Shown here piece by piece: positions 33,122 through 43,525 of a DNA stretch of 64,000 nt. This DNA comes from G041228335 sp964580905 (lineage in GTDB: Bacteria; Pseudomonadota; Alphaproteobacteria; Puniceispirillales; UBA1172): the NCBI GenBank assembly GCA_964580905.1, contig CAZOLR010000006.1, positions 1 through 64,000 on the forward strand. Reading direction: 5' to 3'. How positions within the stretch are numbered: position 1 is the first letter of the stretch; each line of letters begins with the position of its first letter. Both the position numbers and the translations under genes were made by a program. A model generated the notes under the pieces. The model saw nothing but the letters and a program-made list of their open reading frames with translations, made no database searches and was not told the origin of the DNA.

Positions 33122-35901
33122 GCGGCCACCTGATTGGCCGGATCACTCGTCCTCAGAACGTCGAGCAGTGCCTGCTGAACGGCCTTAAGCCGGGTTTCTG
33201 AGGTGATTTTCAGCCCGAACCCGTCCTTGACATAGAACACATCCACCACCCGGTCACCATAGGTTGATACGCTGGCGGTCTGGATCTGCAGGCCCATATC
33301 GGCGATCTTCCGCGTCACCTTGTAGAGAAGCCCCGGGGCATCCTTGCCATTGATTTCAATCACCGTATGGTTTTTGCTGGCGTTGTTGTTGACGAGGACC
33401 CTGGCCGGAGCCGTGATCCGGCGGATGCGGGCAGGTGTCTGAAGACGTCGGCGATCCATGGCAGCGTCAATATCCAGCATTCCGGTCAGGGCTTTCTCCA
33501 GGTTTTGCTTGATCATCTTCTGTTCCTGCGGGTCGGTAATCGCCTCTTTGTGCTGATCCTGTATCCAGAAGACATCCAGCGTCAGCCCGTCTTTCCGGGT
33601 GGTGATCCGGGCATCGACAATATTCGCCCCAGCCGCCGCAAGCCCGCCTGCAATACGGGAAAAGAGCCCCGCATCATCAGGGGTGATAATGACAACTTCG
33701 GTGGCGTTTCGTCTTATATCAGGTGTCATGACGATGGTGAGCAGTTTGGTTTTCAGCAGATGTTTCCGGCACATCTCGGCATGGCGGCTATGGCTTTGGG
33801 TATCAAAACCTGTCCAGTAGGCCGTGGTGAACATATCGAGATAATGGCTGATCTCATCTTCGGTCCAGCGTGACGAGAGTGTCTCAGCAAGAAGTGTTTT
33901 CGCCTCGCCTTCAAGATATCTCAACGTGTCGTCCGGATTTTCCCCGCGCAGATGCGCCATGGTGCGGCTGTAAAGATCACGCATCAACGCCGCTTTCCAG
34001 CCATTCCATACATTCGGCCCGACCGCCCGGATATCCGCCACCGTCAGCACCAGAAGAAGGTTGAGACGTTCAGGAGACTGAACTTCAGCGGCAAAATTGA
34101 TGATCGTCATCGGATCATTGAGATCATAACGGAAGGCTGTTTCACTCATCAGCAGATGGAAACGCACCAGCCAGGCCACGGTTTCGGTTTCATCTTCGGT
34201 AAGACCAAATCGCGGGCAGACATGGCGCGCCACCTCCGCCCCGAGAATGGAATGATCCCCCCCTCTTCCCTTGGCAATATCATGAAGAAGAAGCGCAACA
34301 TAGAGCTCTTTGCGTAAAGTGACTTCCTTGATCGCCGCGGTTGCCACCGGCGCGATCTCGGCAAGTTCGCCATGCTCAATCCCGCTGAGAATACCCATGG
34401 CGTAGATGGTATGCTCATCAACCGTATAGCTGTGATACATATCGAATTGCATCATGGCAACGATGCGTCCGAAATCCGGAACAAATTTGCCAATGAACCC
34501 GCTTTCGTTCATCAGCCGGAGCACCCGTTCCGGGCTTTCACGGCTGGTGAGAATATTGAGAAACATCGCGTTGGCTTCCGGATTGCTTCGGAAATCGGCA
34601 TCCACAAGGTTGAGATGTCCGTGCAGTTTGCGCAAGGTGTCAGGGTGAATATCAAGGCCACTGGATTGAGCTGTTTCAAACATCCGCATCATCAGGAGCG
34701 GATCATCCCGAAAACGGTGACTGTCGGGAAGTGTCAGTCTTCCCGCATCAACCTCAAACGGTTTGGGCGCCTGACGAGGCCGGAAACGAAGCAGAAAATT
34801 TCGTGGCTTGGTATCGAAATCAGCGGCAAAGGCGGCACAGAAAATCCGTGTCAGATTGCCGACGGATTTCGCCGCCAGATAATACCGGCGCATGAAACGT
34901 TCAACGCCGCTGAGGCCCGACCGGTCCGAAAACCCGAGCAGCGGGGCGATCTCAATCTGGGCGTCAAACGTCAGGCGATCATCTTCACGTCCTGCGCGCA
35001 GATGAAGATGACATCGCAGAGCCCAGAGAAACCGCTGGGCATAGGAAAAAACGCGGACTTCGTTCCGGCTGAGGATGCCGCGCTCGATCATCATCTCAAT
35101 GGAATTCACCTTGTAGACATATCTTGCAATCCAGAACAGTGTTTGCAGATCTCTCAATCCGCCCTTTCCATCCTTGATATTCGGCTCAACGACATAGCGC
35201 CGGTTGCCGCTTCTGGCATGACGCTGATCCCGTTCTTCGAGCTTGCTGATGATGAAATCCGATGCCGTGCCGGTGACGATATCCTGATCGAATTTCTGCA
35301 TCAGGGTATCAAAAAGCCCCCTGTCACCGGAAAGAAATCTCGCCTCGATAAGAGCTGTCCGGATGGTAATGTCTTCCCTCGCTGCCCTTATGGCCTGGCG
35401 CAGGCTGCGGGACGCATGCCCGACCGTCAGCCCCATATCCCAGAGAATATACAGCACGGTTTCGATCTGATCGGTGATCTCTTTATCTGCCTGACGGGGC
35501 GTGAGAAAAAGCAGATCGATATCAGAAGCAGGGGCAAGCTCTCCACGGCCATACCCGCCGGTGGCAACAAGCGTAAGCTCACTCTTTTGCGATGATACAA
35601 TTTTGGTGAAAAGCGCCCGGATCAGCGTATCGTGCACAAGGGCACTGCCGCCGAGATAAAGGGCCCCGTCATTGTTTTGACGGAACGCGGCCTCAGCCAG
35701 TTCACGCCCGCGTTTCAGGAGATCCTTGAGGGCCGCCAGCATCACCGGCCGGAAATCATCCTGATCAGGTTTGACCCTTATTCTGGCAAGGGATGCCTTA
35801 ACTTCTCCGGCAAAACCTGTCTGCTCAAACCAGCCGGAAGCATAGCTGCTCGGATTGAGCGCCCTGAGCCACGGTGGAGATCTGGTTTCTGGCGGCGTCA
35901 T
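33118..35901 (-). CDS. glnD: Bifunctional PII uridylyltransferase/uridylyl-removing enzyme GlnD
   Basis: Nitrogen sensor that uridylylates PII proteins when glutamine is low and reverses this when it is high. 927 residues: nucleotidyltransferase motif GGYGRGELAPASDIDLLFL, an HD hydrolase domain (LLHDIAKGRGGDHSILGAEVA) and two C-terminal ACT domains (VVIITPDDAGLFSRIAGGLA; VIEINGKDAPGLLYKVTRKI). The start at 35901 has ribosome-binding site AAGGGAGGTGTC; an ATG at 35961 is the alternative. Confidence 0.96.
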   Translation of the reverse strand: MTPPETRSPPWLRALNPSSYASGWFEQTGFAGEVKASLARIRVKPDQDDFRPVMLAALKDLLKRGRELAEAAFRQNNDGALYLGGSALVHDTLIRALFTKIVSSQKSELTLVATGGYGRGELAPASDIDLLFLTPRQADKEITDQIETVLYILWDMGLTVGHASRSLRQAIRAAREDITIRTALIEARFLSGDRGLFDTLMQKFDQDIVTGTASDFIISKLEERDQRHARSGNRRYVVEPNIKDGKGGLRDLQTLFWIARYVYKVNSIEMMIERGILSRNEVRVFSYAQRFLWALRCHLHLRAGREDDRLTFDAQIEIAPLLGFSDRSGLSGVERFMRRYYLAAKSVGNLTRIFCAAFAADFDTKPRNFLLRFRPRQAPKPFEVDAGRLTLPDSHRFRDDPLLMMRMFETAQSSGLDIHPDTLRKLHGHLNLVDADFRSNPEANAMFLNILTSRESPERVLRLMNESGFIGKFVPDFGRIVAMMQFDMYHSYTVDEHTIYAMGILSGIEHGELAEIAPVATAAIKEVTLRKELYVALLLHDIAKGRGGDHSILGAEVARHVCPRFGLTEDETETVAWLVRFHLLMSETAFRYDLNDPMTIINFAAEVQSPERLNLLLVLTVADIRAVGPNVWNGWKAALMRDLYSRTMAHLRGENPDDTLRYLEGEAKTLLAETLSSRWTEDEISHYLDMFTTAYWTGFDTQSHSRHAEMCRKHLLKTKLLTIVMTPDIRRNATEVVIITPDDAGLFSRIAGGLAAAGANIVDARITTRKDGLTLDVFWIQDQHKEAITDPQEQKMIKQNLEKALTGMLDIDAAMDRRRLQTPARIRRITAPARVLVNNNASKNHTVIEINGKDAPGLLYKVTRKIADMGLQIQTASVSTYGDRVVDVFYVKDGFGLKITSETRLKAVQQALLDVLRTSDPANQVAA

Positions 35902-36025
35902 GACACCTCCCTTACGGAACGAGGACAGCAGATGGAGCGTTTTCCATACCTGCTTGCCCATGATCTTATCGGATGGTCATAAGCCATGTCCATGCCCCGG
36001 GGTGTTTCTCTTCGGTCTGGCATGC

Positions 36026-38722
36026 TCAGGCCTCATTGCGGTGCTTTTTGAGCGCGTAAAGCGCCTCAAGCGCTTCAAGCGGGGTCATGGTATCCGGCAG
36101 AAGGCTGTCAAGATAAGTGAGCGCCGCCTCGGCCTCTTCACTTTTACCGGCGACAGGCCGGGCGTTCGTCTCGGCGGAAAACAGGGGCAGATCATCCACC
36201 ACCGATGCGCTGAGCGGGGCGTTTTCCTCCGTCAGACTTTGCAATACCGCCTCCGCCCGGTCCAGAACCGGCTGGGGAATTCCGGCGATCCGGGCAACAT
36301 GGATGCCGTAGGACCGGTCTGCTCCCCCCGGCGCAACCTCGTGAAGAAAGACGATATCTCCCTGCCATTCCCGCACGGTCATGGCATGGGTGGACAGCGC
36401 ATCAAGGCTCCGCTCCAGCGCGTTCAGTTCATGGTAGTGTGTCGCAAAAAGGGTGCGGCAGCGATTAACCTCATGCAGATACTCCACCACCGCCCAGGCC
36501 AGCGAAAGCCCGTCATAGGTTGCGGTCCCCCGGCCAATTTCATCAAGAATAACCAGTGATCTTTCCCCGGTCCGGTTCAGAATGGCCGCTGTCTCCACCA
36601 TCTCCACCATGAAGGTGGAACGTCCCGTGGCCAGATCATCCGAAGCCCCGACACGGCAGAACAGCCTGTCCACCATTCCGATGACCGCCGTCTCAGCCGG
36701 GACATAAAGTCCTGCCTGGGCCATCACCGCTATGAGGGCGTTCTGTCTCAGAAAAGTGGATTTCCCTGCCATATTCGGACCTGTCAGGAGCCAGACCCGG
36801 TCCGTTTCAGAAAGATGGCAGGTATTGGCAACGAAAGGATGCTCACCCATCCGCCCCAGCATCTGTTCCACCACCGGATGACGCCCGGCCTGAATATGAA
36901 AATCCGTTGAGGTGTTCAACTCCGGGCGGCAATAATTCCAGCGTTCCGCCAGACGGGCCGAAGCCGCTGCAACATCAAGGCAGGCGGCGTCATGGGCAAG
37001 AGTGCTGATCTGGTCAGCCTGTGCCATCACCTCATCCGCAAGCTCAGCAAAAAGCTCCAGTTCAAGCGCCAGCGCTTTATCGGCGGCGCCACTCATCTCA
37101 CGTTCGAGATCAGCAAGTTCGGTTGTTGAAAACCTCAGCGCCTGGGCTGTTGTCTGGCGGTGGATAAACCGTTCATCGGCCAGCATGGCATCGGCATGGG
37201 TGTTCCGGACCTCGATATGATAGCCGAGAACATTGTTATGCTTGATCTTGAGGGACGTGATGCCTGTCACCTCGCAATAATTGGCCTGCAGGCCGGCAAT
37301 AAGACGTTTGCTTTCATCACGCAGAGCCCTGAGATCATCGAGCCCGGCGTGAAAGCCCTGCCGGATGAAGCCCCCATCACGGGCAAGGAGCGGCAGAGTT
37401 TCCCCCAGCGTATTGCGGATACGTCCGGCCAGAGCCGCGGGCATCCGGAAGGCCGAAGCCATCCGGTCAAGCGTTTCCGATGCCACAAGGGAGGCGGCAC
37501 GCTGATCAATAGCCCCGGAAAGACGCTGGGCGGCATCTATGCCGCGGCCGATAGCATCGATATCCCGGGGCCCGCCATGCCCGAGCCCGAGACGGGACAG
37601 AGACCGTTCAAGATCAGGGATTGACTTGAGCGCAGAAGATACCTCATCACGAAAAACCGGATCTGATTTCAGGGTCTCAACCAGATCAAGCCGTGCATTG
37701 ATTTCTCCGGGATCAGTCAGCGGGGCGGCAATCCTTGCCGCAAGAAGCCGGGCACCTGCTGACGTCAATGTATCATCAATCGCCGAGAGCAGACTGCCTT
37801 GTGCCTTACCTGAAAGTGTTCTGGTAATCTCGAGTGACCGGCGGCTGGCCGGGTCCATCTCAAGAATACCGGCACTACTCCTTTTCTCAATCGGGCGGAG
37901 TCGCAGGGCGCGGCCTTTCTGGGTCTGGTCCAGATAGAGCACCAGTGCCCCGGCGGCGGCCAGATCAGACCTTGTCATCTGGGCCATCCCGTCAAGGGTG
38001 GTCACGCCATAAAGATCACAAAGCCGCTTCTGACCAGAGGTGCTGTCAAAATCACGGGCAGGCCGGAACGAGACACATCCCACAAGGCCCCTGGTTTCAC
38101 CTTCGGGAAAAAGATGGCCTTTGCCGGGCTGATCACTGACGATGATCTCGGCGGCCTGCAGACGGGCAAGGCTTTCTTCGATCCGGTCTTCATCAATGCT
38201 TTCGACCATGATTTCACCTGTGCTGAGATCAACCCAGGCAAGAGATGAGGCTCCTCCCGCTTCACCCAGCGCCGCGAGAAAATTATTTTCCCGTGGCGGC
38301 AGGAATTCATCTTCCACAAGTGTGCCCGGGGTGACGATACGGACAACATCACGCCTGAGCGGGCCTTTATTGCCTCGTTTTCTGGCGGCTTCAGGGTTTT
38401 CCGTCTGTTCACATATCGCCACGCGGAACCCTTTTCTGATCAGTCGGGACAGGTAGGTTTCAGCGGCGTGAAACGGCACCCCGCACATGGGCACGTCATA
38501 ACCATCCACCTTGCCGCGTCTGGTCAGGGTGATATCGAGCGCCTGCGATGCATCGACAGCATCACCGAAGAACAGCTCGTAAAAATCTCCCATCCGATAA
38601 AACAGCAGGCTGTCGGGATGCGCTGTCTTGACTTCAAGATACTGGGCCAGCATGGGGGTAATGCCGCTGGCACTTGCATCGGGAAGGGTAGTAAGGATAG
38701 ATTTGTCTTCAGTGGCGCTCAT
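36026..38722 (-). CDS. mutS: DNA mismatch repair protein MutS
   Basis: Mismatch recognition ATPase. 898 residues: the mismatch wedge FYRMGDFYELFFGDA (Phe-x-Glu), a clamp/lever region, Walker A LTGPNMAGKSTFLRQN, Walker B SLVILDEIGRGTATYDG and a C-terminal segment ending LEALYALKKHRNE. ATG 38722 follows an in-frame GTG. Divergent from maeB across ~123 bp. No mutL lies in the window. Confidence 0.96.
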   Translation of the reverse strand: MSATEDKSILTTLPDASASGITPMLAQYLEVKTAHPDSLLFYRMGDFYELFFGDAVDASQALDITLTRRGKVDGYDVPMCGVPFHAAETYLSRLIRKGFRVAICEQTENPEAARKRGNKGPLRRDVVRIVTPGTLVEDEFLPPRENNFLAALGEAGGASSLAWVDLSTGEIMVESIDEDRIEESLARLQAAEIIVSDQPGKGHLFPEGETRGLVGCVSFRPARDFDSTSGQKRLCDLYGVTTLDGMAQMTRSDLAAAGALVLYLDQTQKGRALRLRPIEKRSSAGILEMDPASRRSLEITRTLSGKAQGSLLSAIDDTLTSAGARLLAARIAAPLTDPGEINARLDLVETLKSDPVFRDEVSSALKSIPDLERSLSRLGLGHGGPRDIDAIGRGIDAAQRLSGAIDQRAASLVASETLDRMASAFRMPAALAGRIRNTLGETLPLLARDGGFIRQGFHAGLDDLRALRDESKRLIAGLQANYCEVTGITSLKIKHNNVLGYHIEVRNTHADAMLADERFIHRQTTAQALRFSTTELADLEREMSGAADKALALELELFAELADEVMAQADQISTLAHDAACLDVAAASARLAERWNYCRPELNTSTDFHIQAGRHPVVEQMLGRMGEHPFVANTCHLSETDRVWLLTGPNMAGKSTFLRQNALIAVMAQAGLYVPAETAVIGMVDRLFCRVGASDDLATGRSTFMVEMVETAAILNRTGERSLVILDEIGRGTATYDGLSLAWAVVEYLHEVNRCRTLFATHYHELNALERSLDALSTHAMTVREWQGDIVFLHEVAPGGADRSYGIHVARIAGIPQPVLDRAEAVLQSLTEENAPLSASVVDDLPLFSAETNARPVAGKSEEAEAALTYLDSLLPDTMTPLEALEALYALKKHRNEA

Positions 38723-38845
38723 CACATGGACACTATGGCGGTTTCGGTATATGCAGCAAATAGCAGTCGGAACAGATCACAAACCGATACCATAAACGAT
38801 CCGGATCAGTGGTGCTAGAGCCGCTTCGCCATATTGAGGAAACCA

Positions 38846-41113
38846 ATGACAAAACCAAAGAAATCTCTTCTCGATGAAGAAGCGCTGGCCCTTCATTCAG
38901 GCGGCCGGCCGGGTAAATTCGAAATCCGGCCGACCAAACCGCTGACCAGCCAGCATGATCTGGCGCTGGCCTATTCCCCCGGTGTTGCCGCACCCTGCCT
39001 TGAAATCGCGGCTGATCCCGACACGGCGTTCATGTACACCGCCAAAAGCAATACCGTCGGGGTGATCACCAACGGGACCGCTGTTCTTGGTCTTGGCAAT
39101 ATCGGTGCGCTGGCCGCAAAGCCCGTGATGGAAGGCAAGGCGGTATTGTTCAAGAAATTTGCCGATATTGATGGTATTGACCTTGAACTCGATACCAACG
39201 ATGCCGACCGCTTTATTGATGCTGTCAGCCTTCTTGGCCCGAGTTTTGGCGGCATCAATCTTGAGGATATCAAATCTCCGGAATGCTTCATCATTGAGAA
39301 AAAACTCCGGGAGGTCATGAATATCCCGGTTTTTCATGATGACCAGCACGGCACCGCCATTATTGTCGCCGCTGCCCTTATCAATGCCCTTGATCTGACA
39401 GGGCGACGTCTGGACGATATCAGGATCGTCTCGAATGGGGCAGGTGCGGCCTCGCTGGCTTGTGTTAATCTGATCAAGGCCATGGGTGTTCCGGATGAAA
39501 ACGTGCTGCTGGCCGATGAGGAAGGCGTTATCCACAAAGGGCGCAAGGCCGCCATGAACCCATGGAAGGAGGCGCATGCCATCACCACCGATAAACGCAG
39601 TCTCGCCGAAGCCCTTGAAGGGGCGGATGTGTTTCTCGGTCTTTCGGTGGCTGGCGCGATGACACGGGAGATGGTTCTTTCCATGAAAGACAAGCCCATC
39701 ATCTTTGCCATGGCAAATCCGGTGCCTGAAATCATGCCTGATGACGTCAGGGCTGTCCGTCCTGATGCGATTATCGCGACCGGCCGGTCCGATTTTCCTA
39801 ATCAGGTCAATAACGTGCTGGGGTTCCCCTATATCTTCAGGGGTGCGCTTGATGTGCAGGCATCATCCATTACCGAAGGGATGAAGATTGCCGCCGCCGA
39901 AGCCATCGCGAGGCTGGCACGTACCGATGTACCCGATGAGGTCAACGATGCCTATGATGGCAAAACCCTTCACTACGGGCCGGACTATATCATCCCCGCC
40001 CCGTTTGATCCGCGGCTTATTGTTGAGGTATCGTCGGCGGTGGCGCTGGCCGCAATGGCGGATGGCGTGGCCCGTAAACCAATTGAAGATATCGAAGCCT
40101 ATCGCGGCACGCTTTCAGCCCGGCTTGACCCGACCGCATCAACCCTGCAGAAGATCTTTGCCCGTATCAAGGGCAAGGGCCGTCGGGTGGTCTTTGCCGA
40201 AGGGGAAGAAGAGCGGGTCATCCGCGCCGCCATTGCGTTCCGCGCCGCCGGTTATGGCGAGCCGCTGATGGTTGCCCGCGAACACCGGCTCAAAGAAGCG
40301 CTGGCGCGGCTTGGTCTTGAGGGGGTTGAAGAACTGACCTGCATCAACGCCAAGATATCCACCCGTAACGAGGCCTATATCGATGATTTGTATAAACAGC
40401 TTCAGCGCAACGGTGCCATGCGCCGGGACTGCCAGCGGATGGTCAATCAGGATCGCAATATTTTTGCCGCCTCAATGATAAAGGCCGGGGATGCCGATGC
40501 CATGGTCACCGGAACAACACGATCTTTCAAATCGAGCTTCGATCATATCACAAGGGTCATAGGGCCAAAACCGGATGCCCCTTTCATGGCGTTCAGTATT
40601 GTCGTCTCACGGGGCAGAACCGTTTTTATCGGTGATACATCCGTGCATGAGCGACCTGATCCGGAACAGGTGGCGGATATTGCCGAAGGGCTGGCGGCGC
40701 AGGCCAAAGCCTTTGGCCATACCCCGAGGGTGGCTATTCTCGCCTTTTCCAATTTCGGCAGCCCCTGGATGAAAACGGCCCGTGCCGCCCATGAGGCGGT
40801 TTCCGTGCTGGACCAGAGAGGTGTTTCCTTCGAATATGATGGTGAAATGACGGCAGATATCGCCCTGGATTACGATCTCATGCGCCAGAATTATCCCTTT
40901 TGCCGGCTTTCCGGCCCTGCCAATGTGCTGATCATGCCGGGCCTGCATTCCGCCAATATTGCGTATAAACTGCTCAGGAAAATTGGTGGCGGCTCCACGA
41001 TAGGCCCGATACTTACCGGTGCTGAAAAGCCGTTTCAGGTCGTCCCCATGGGAGCAAGCGTGAATGATATCGTGCAGGCGGCGGCTATTGCCGCCCATGA
41101 CAGCCTCGCCTAA
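38846..41113 (+). CDS. maeB: NADP-dependent malic enzyme with phosphotransacetylase-like domain
   Basis: Oxidatively decarboxylates malate to pyruvate. 755 residues: an N-terminal malic-enzyme half (SPGVAAPCLEIA, then VFHDDQHGTAIIVAAAL and MANPVPEIMPDD), and from about residue 435 a phosphate-acetyltransferase-like half thought to be regulatory (acetyl-CoA). Start at ATG 38846, 6 nt after GAGG; a TTG 12 bp upstream is the alternative. Its stop is interlocked with that of the convergent kinase gene (CTAA). Confidence 0.94.
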   Translation: MTKPKKSLLDEEALALHSGGRPGKFEIRPTKPLTSQHDLALAYSPGVAAPCLEIAADPDTAFMYTAKSNTVGVITNGTAVLGLGNIGALAAKPVMEGKAVLFKKFADIDGIDLELDTNDADRFIDAVSLLGPSFGGINLEDIKSPECFIIEKKLREVMNIPVFHDDQHGTAIIVAAALINALDLTGRRLDDIRIVSNGAGAASLACVNLIKAMGVPDENVLLADEEGVIHKGRKAAMNPWKEAHAITTDKRSLAEALEGADVFLGLSVAGAMTREMVLSMKDKPIIFAMANPVPEIMPDDVRAVRPDAIIATGRSDFPNQVNNVLGFPYIFRGALDVQASSITEGMKIAAAEAIARLARTDVPDEVNDAYDGKTLHYGPDYIIPAPFDPRLIVEVSSAVALAAMADGVARKPIEDIEAYRGTLSARLDPTASTLQKIFARIKGKGRRVVFAEGEEERVIRAAIAFRAAGYGEPLMVAREHRLKEALARLGLEGVEELTCINAKISTRNEAYIDDLYKQLQRNGAMRRDCQRMVNQDRNIFAASMIKAGDADAMVTGTTRSFKSSFDHITRVIGPKPDAPFMAFSIVVSRGRTVFIGDTSVHERPDPEQVADIAEGLAAQAKAFGHTPRVAILAFSNFGSPWMKTARAAHEAVSVLDQRGVSFEYDGEMTADIALDYDLMRQNYPFCRLSGPANVLIMPGLHSANIAYKLLRKIGGGSTIGPILTGAEKPFQVVPMGASVNDIVQAAAIAAHDSLA

Positions 41114-42093
41114 CGGTCAAACCGGGCAGTCAGCTTTGTCAGGTCTTCCTGCGGGCGGGCCCCGATATGACTGATGACTTCGCTGGCGGCAATCGTGGCG
41201 ATCCGGGCGGCGGTTTCAAGATCATGACCTTTCTGACGGGCATAGAGATACCCGCCTGCGTAAAGATCACCGGCACCTGTAGTATCCACCACACGCACAT
41301 CGCTGTCCGCTTCAACCCGGGCCTTATCAACGCCGCGAACAGCAAGGGAGCCGCCCGCCCCCTGGGTGATGGCGGCTTCTTCAACCATGGTGGAAATCTG
41401 CCTTACCGCATCATCAAAAGATCCGGGAAAGAGGGTCAGGATTTCATCTTCATTGCCGAAGACAAGATCCGTATGGTCAGCAAGAAATGCCGATAACGCC
41501 GCGTGATGCCTCTCAACGCACCAGGCATCTGAAAGCGAAACCGCGACTTTAGTTCCGTTTGCTCCGGCGATCTCTGCTACTCGGGCGTAACAATCCGGCC
41601 CCCTTGGCGCATCAAAGAGATACCCTTCGAGATAAACCCATTCCGCCCCGGCGATGAGCGCTTCATCCATGTCGTCGGGACCAAGCGTGATCGACGCCCC
41701 GAGATGGGTGTTCATGGTCCGCTCCGAATCCGGTGTCACCAGAATGGTCGAAGATGCGGTCTGGTTGTCCTCAGCGTAAACCGGCGTGAAAACGACACCG
41801 GCGGCGCGGATATCATGGCTGAAAATCCGGCCCAGCATATCTTCAGAAATCTTGCCGATAAATCCGGCCTTGCCGCCGCAAGCCACTATTCCCACCGCGG
41901 TATTTGCGGCAGAGCCGCCAGATATCTCAGTGGCCGGGCCAATCGCATCATAGAGAGACGAGGCCCGTTCCGCGTCGATAAGATTCATGGCACTTTTCTG
42001 CATGCCCTGATCGAGAATGAACTTATCATCGGCCCTCGCGATAATATCAACGATGGCGTTGCCGATGGTTACAATGGGGGTGGATGAAGACAT
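41110..42093 (-). CDS. PfkB-family sugar/nucleoside kinase, adenosine-kinase-like
   Basis: 327-residue ribokinase-fold enzyme. N-terminal GNAIVDIIARAD, the substrate-side SGGSAANTAVGIVACGG, and PfkB motif 2 DTTGAGDLYAGGYLYARQKG with the catalytic Asp. Similarity is to the alphaproteobacterial adenosine-kinase branch (SGGSAANT, and the SDAWCVERHHA region), but the substrate is inferred. The four last bases are shared with maeB. Confidence 0.82.
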   Translation of the reverse strand: MSSSTPIVTIGNAIVDIIARADDKFILDQGMQKSAMNLIDAERASSLYDAIGPATEISGGSAANTAVGIVACGGKAGFIGKISEDMLGRIFSHDIRAAGVVFTPVYAEDNQTASSTILVTPDSERTMNTHLGASITLGPDDMDEALIAGAEWVYLEGYLFDAPRGPDCYARVAEIAGANGTKVAVSLSDAWCVERHHAALSAFLADHTDLVFGNEDEILTLFPGSFDDAVRQISTMVEEAAITQGAGGSLAVRGVDKARVEADSDVRVVDTTGAGDLYAGGYLYARQKGHDLETAARIATIAASEVISHIGARPQEDLTKLTARFDR

Positions 42094-42208
42094 GAGCGGA
42101 TCTTGTATTGAAAAAAGAACAAAACCTGTCTTACCTGATGCGGATTGAAAAATGAAGCGTTAAGGGCTAAACCCGTCTGTGACAGGTTTCATGGGGCAGG
42201 ATGCATTT

Positions 42209-42802
42209 ATGTCAGCATATTCTTCACGAACAATGGCACTTGCCATCGGCCTTACATTTCTCGCCGCCGGATGCCAGCCGGCCCAGAACACCCCGCTTGA
42301 ACTCCGCGCACCTGTCGCGCCGGAAGAAACACCTGATCTCAGCGAATATGAGGTTGAAACCCTGCCTGATCTCGCACAAAGTGAGATCACAGCAGAAACA
42401 GGGGAAAGCACGGATACGGCAAGCCCCGTTGTCATCATGGCCGATAATCCGGAGGCATCGGAGACATCGTCCGAAATAACCCTTGCCCAGGTTATCACGC
42501 CGGCGCCTGAACCTGTCCAGCCACCACAACCCGCGCCGCCGCCACAGCTGGAACCGGCCACGCTTGTCGGCATCTCCCCCGATCAGCTTCATCAGCAACT
42601 TGGTACGCCCGATTACATACGCGAGGAAGGCCTGACCGAAATCTGGCAGTACAGACTTGGGCGCTGTGTTGTAAATTTTATTCTCGCTGATAAGGGAGAG
42701 GGAAAGCAGATCACCGAATGGATCGGCCGTCATCGCATCCTGGGCCTTACATATGACCACGATGCCTGCATCAGCGATCTGGCTGAAAGGAACCAGCTTT
42801 AG
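42209..42802 (+). CDS. Small outer-membrane lipoprotein, proline-rich middle
   Basis: Lipobox LAAGC with Cys22 marks a lipoprotein. From ATG 42209 (AGGA 7 nt upstream) the protein is 197 residues. After the Cys a long acidic and proline-rich stretch (to residue ~130; PAPEPVQPPQPAPPPQ) leads to a compact C-terminal domain beginning LVGISPDQLHQQLGTPDYIR, then IWQYRLGRCVVNFIL, resembling a SmpA/BamE-like fold. Function unknown. Stop interlocked with nth (TTAG). Confidence 0.75.
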   Translation: MSAYSSRTMALAIGLTFLAAGCQPAQNTPLELRAPVAPEETPDLSEYEVETLPDLAQSEITAETGESTDTASPVVIMADNPEASETSSEITLAQVITPAPEPVQPPQPAPPPQLEPATLVGISPDQLHQQLGTPDYIREEGLTEIWQYRLGRCVVNFILADKGEGKQITEWIGRHRILGLTYDHDACISDLAERNQL

Positions 42803-43467
42803 GGCTTCGTCTTGTGCCTGTAGGTGCATTTTTCTTCAATCACACATGCACCGCACCGGGGTTTACGCGCAAGGCAGGTATAGCGGCCATGCAGGATAAG
42901 CCAGTGATGCGCGCCCTTTTTGTAATGTTCAGGTACACGCTTTTCCAGCAGCAGCTCCACCTTTGTCGGGGTTGAACCGACCGCCATGCCGGTGCGATTG
43001 CCGACACGGAAAATATGGGTGTCGACCGCGATTGTCGGCTCACCAAAAGCCTCGTTAAGGACAACATTGGCAGTTTTGCGCCCGACCCCGGGAAGCGCTT
43101 CGAGATCTTCACGGGTGCGGGGAACCTGCCCGTCATGTTTACTCACCAGTTGCTCCGCCATGGCGATGACGTTTTTCGCCTTGGTGTTGAAAAGGCCGAT
43201 TGTCTTGATATAAGAGCGCAGATTTTCCTCACCCAGCTCCAGCATCTCTTCGGGGGTGGAAACCACTTCAAAGAGCGGGCCTGTCGCCTTGTTGACGCTT
43301 ACATCCGTCGCCTGGGCTGAGAGCGCGACCGCCACCAGCAATGTGTAGGGGTTGCGGTATTCAAGTTCCGTCTTTGGCTCCGGCATGATGGCGGCAAGCC
43401 GGTCAAAGCAGGCGTCGATATCGGCCTGCTTCATTTTCGGCGATGGTTTTTCTGATGTCACTGCCAT
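42799..43467 (-). CDS. nth: Endonuclease III
   Basis: DNA glycosylase/AP lyase for oxidised pyrimidines. 222 residues: helix-hairpin-helix LPGVGRKTANVVLNEAFG with the catalytic Lys, the catalytic Asp in AVDTHIFRVGNR, and a [4Fe-4S] cluster C-x6-C-x2-C-x5-C (CLARKPRCGACVIEEKC). Ribosome-binding site GGAG 8 nt before the ATG. The stop shares TTAG with the lipoprotein gene. Confidence 0.97.
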   Translation of the reverse strand: MAVTSEKPSPKMKQADIDACFDRLAAIMPEPKTELEYRNPYTLLVAVALSAQATDVSVNKATGPLFEVVSTPEEMLELGEENLRSYIKTIGLFNTKAKNVIAMAEQLVSKHDGQVPRTREDLEALPGVGRKTANVVLNEAFGEPTIAVDTHIFRVGNRTGMAVGSTPTKVELLLEKRVPEHYKKGAHHWLILHGRYTCLARKPRCGACVIEEKCTYRHKTKP

Positions 43468-43525
43468 ACTGTTTTCTCCGTTTTAAGGCACGGGCTACGC
43501 GTCAAGTTGCCCCACGAGACCGGAG

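Noticed and set aside
34372..35595. 407-codon open frame on the + strand
   Set aside because: Fully antisense to glnD, whose frame is conserved throughout; the frame has no recognisable domain or ribosome-binding site.
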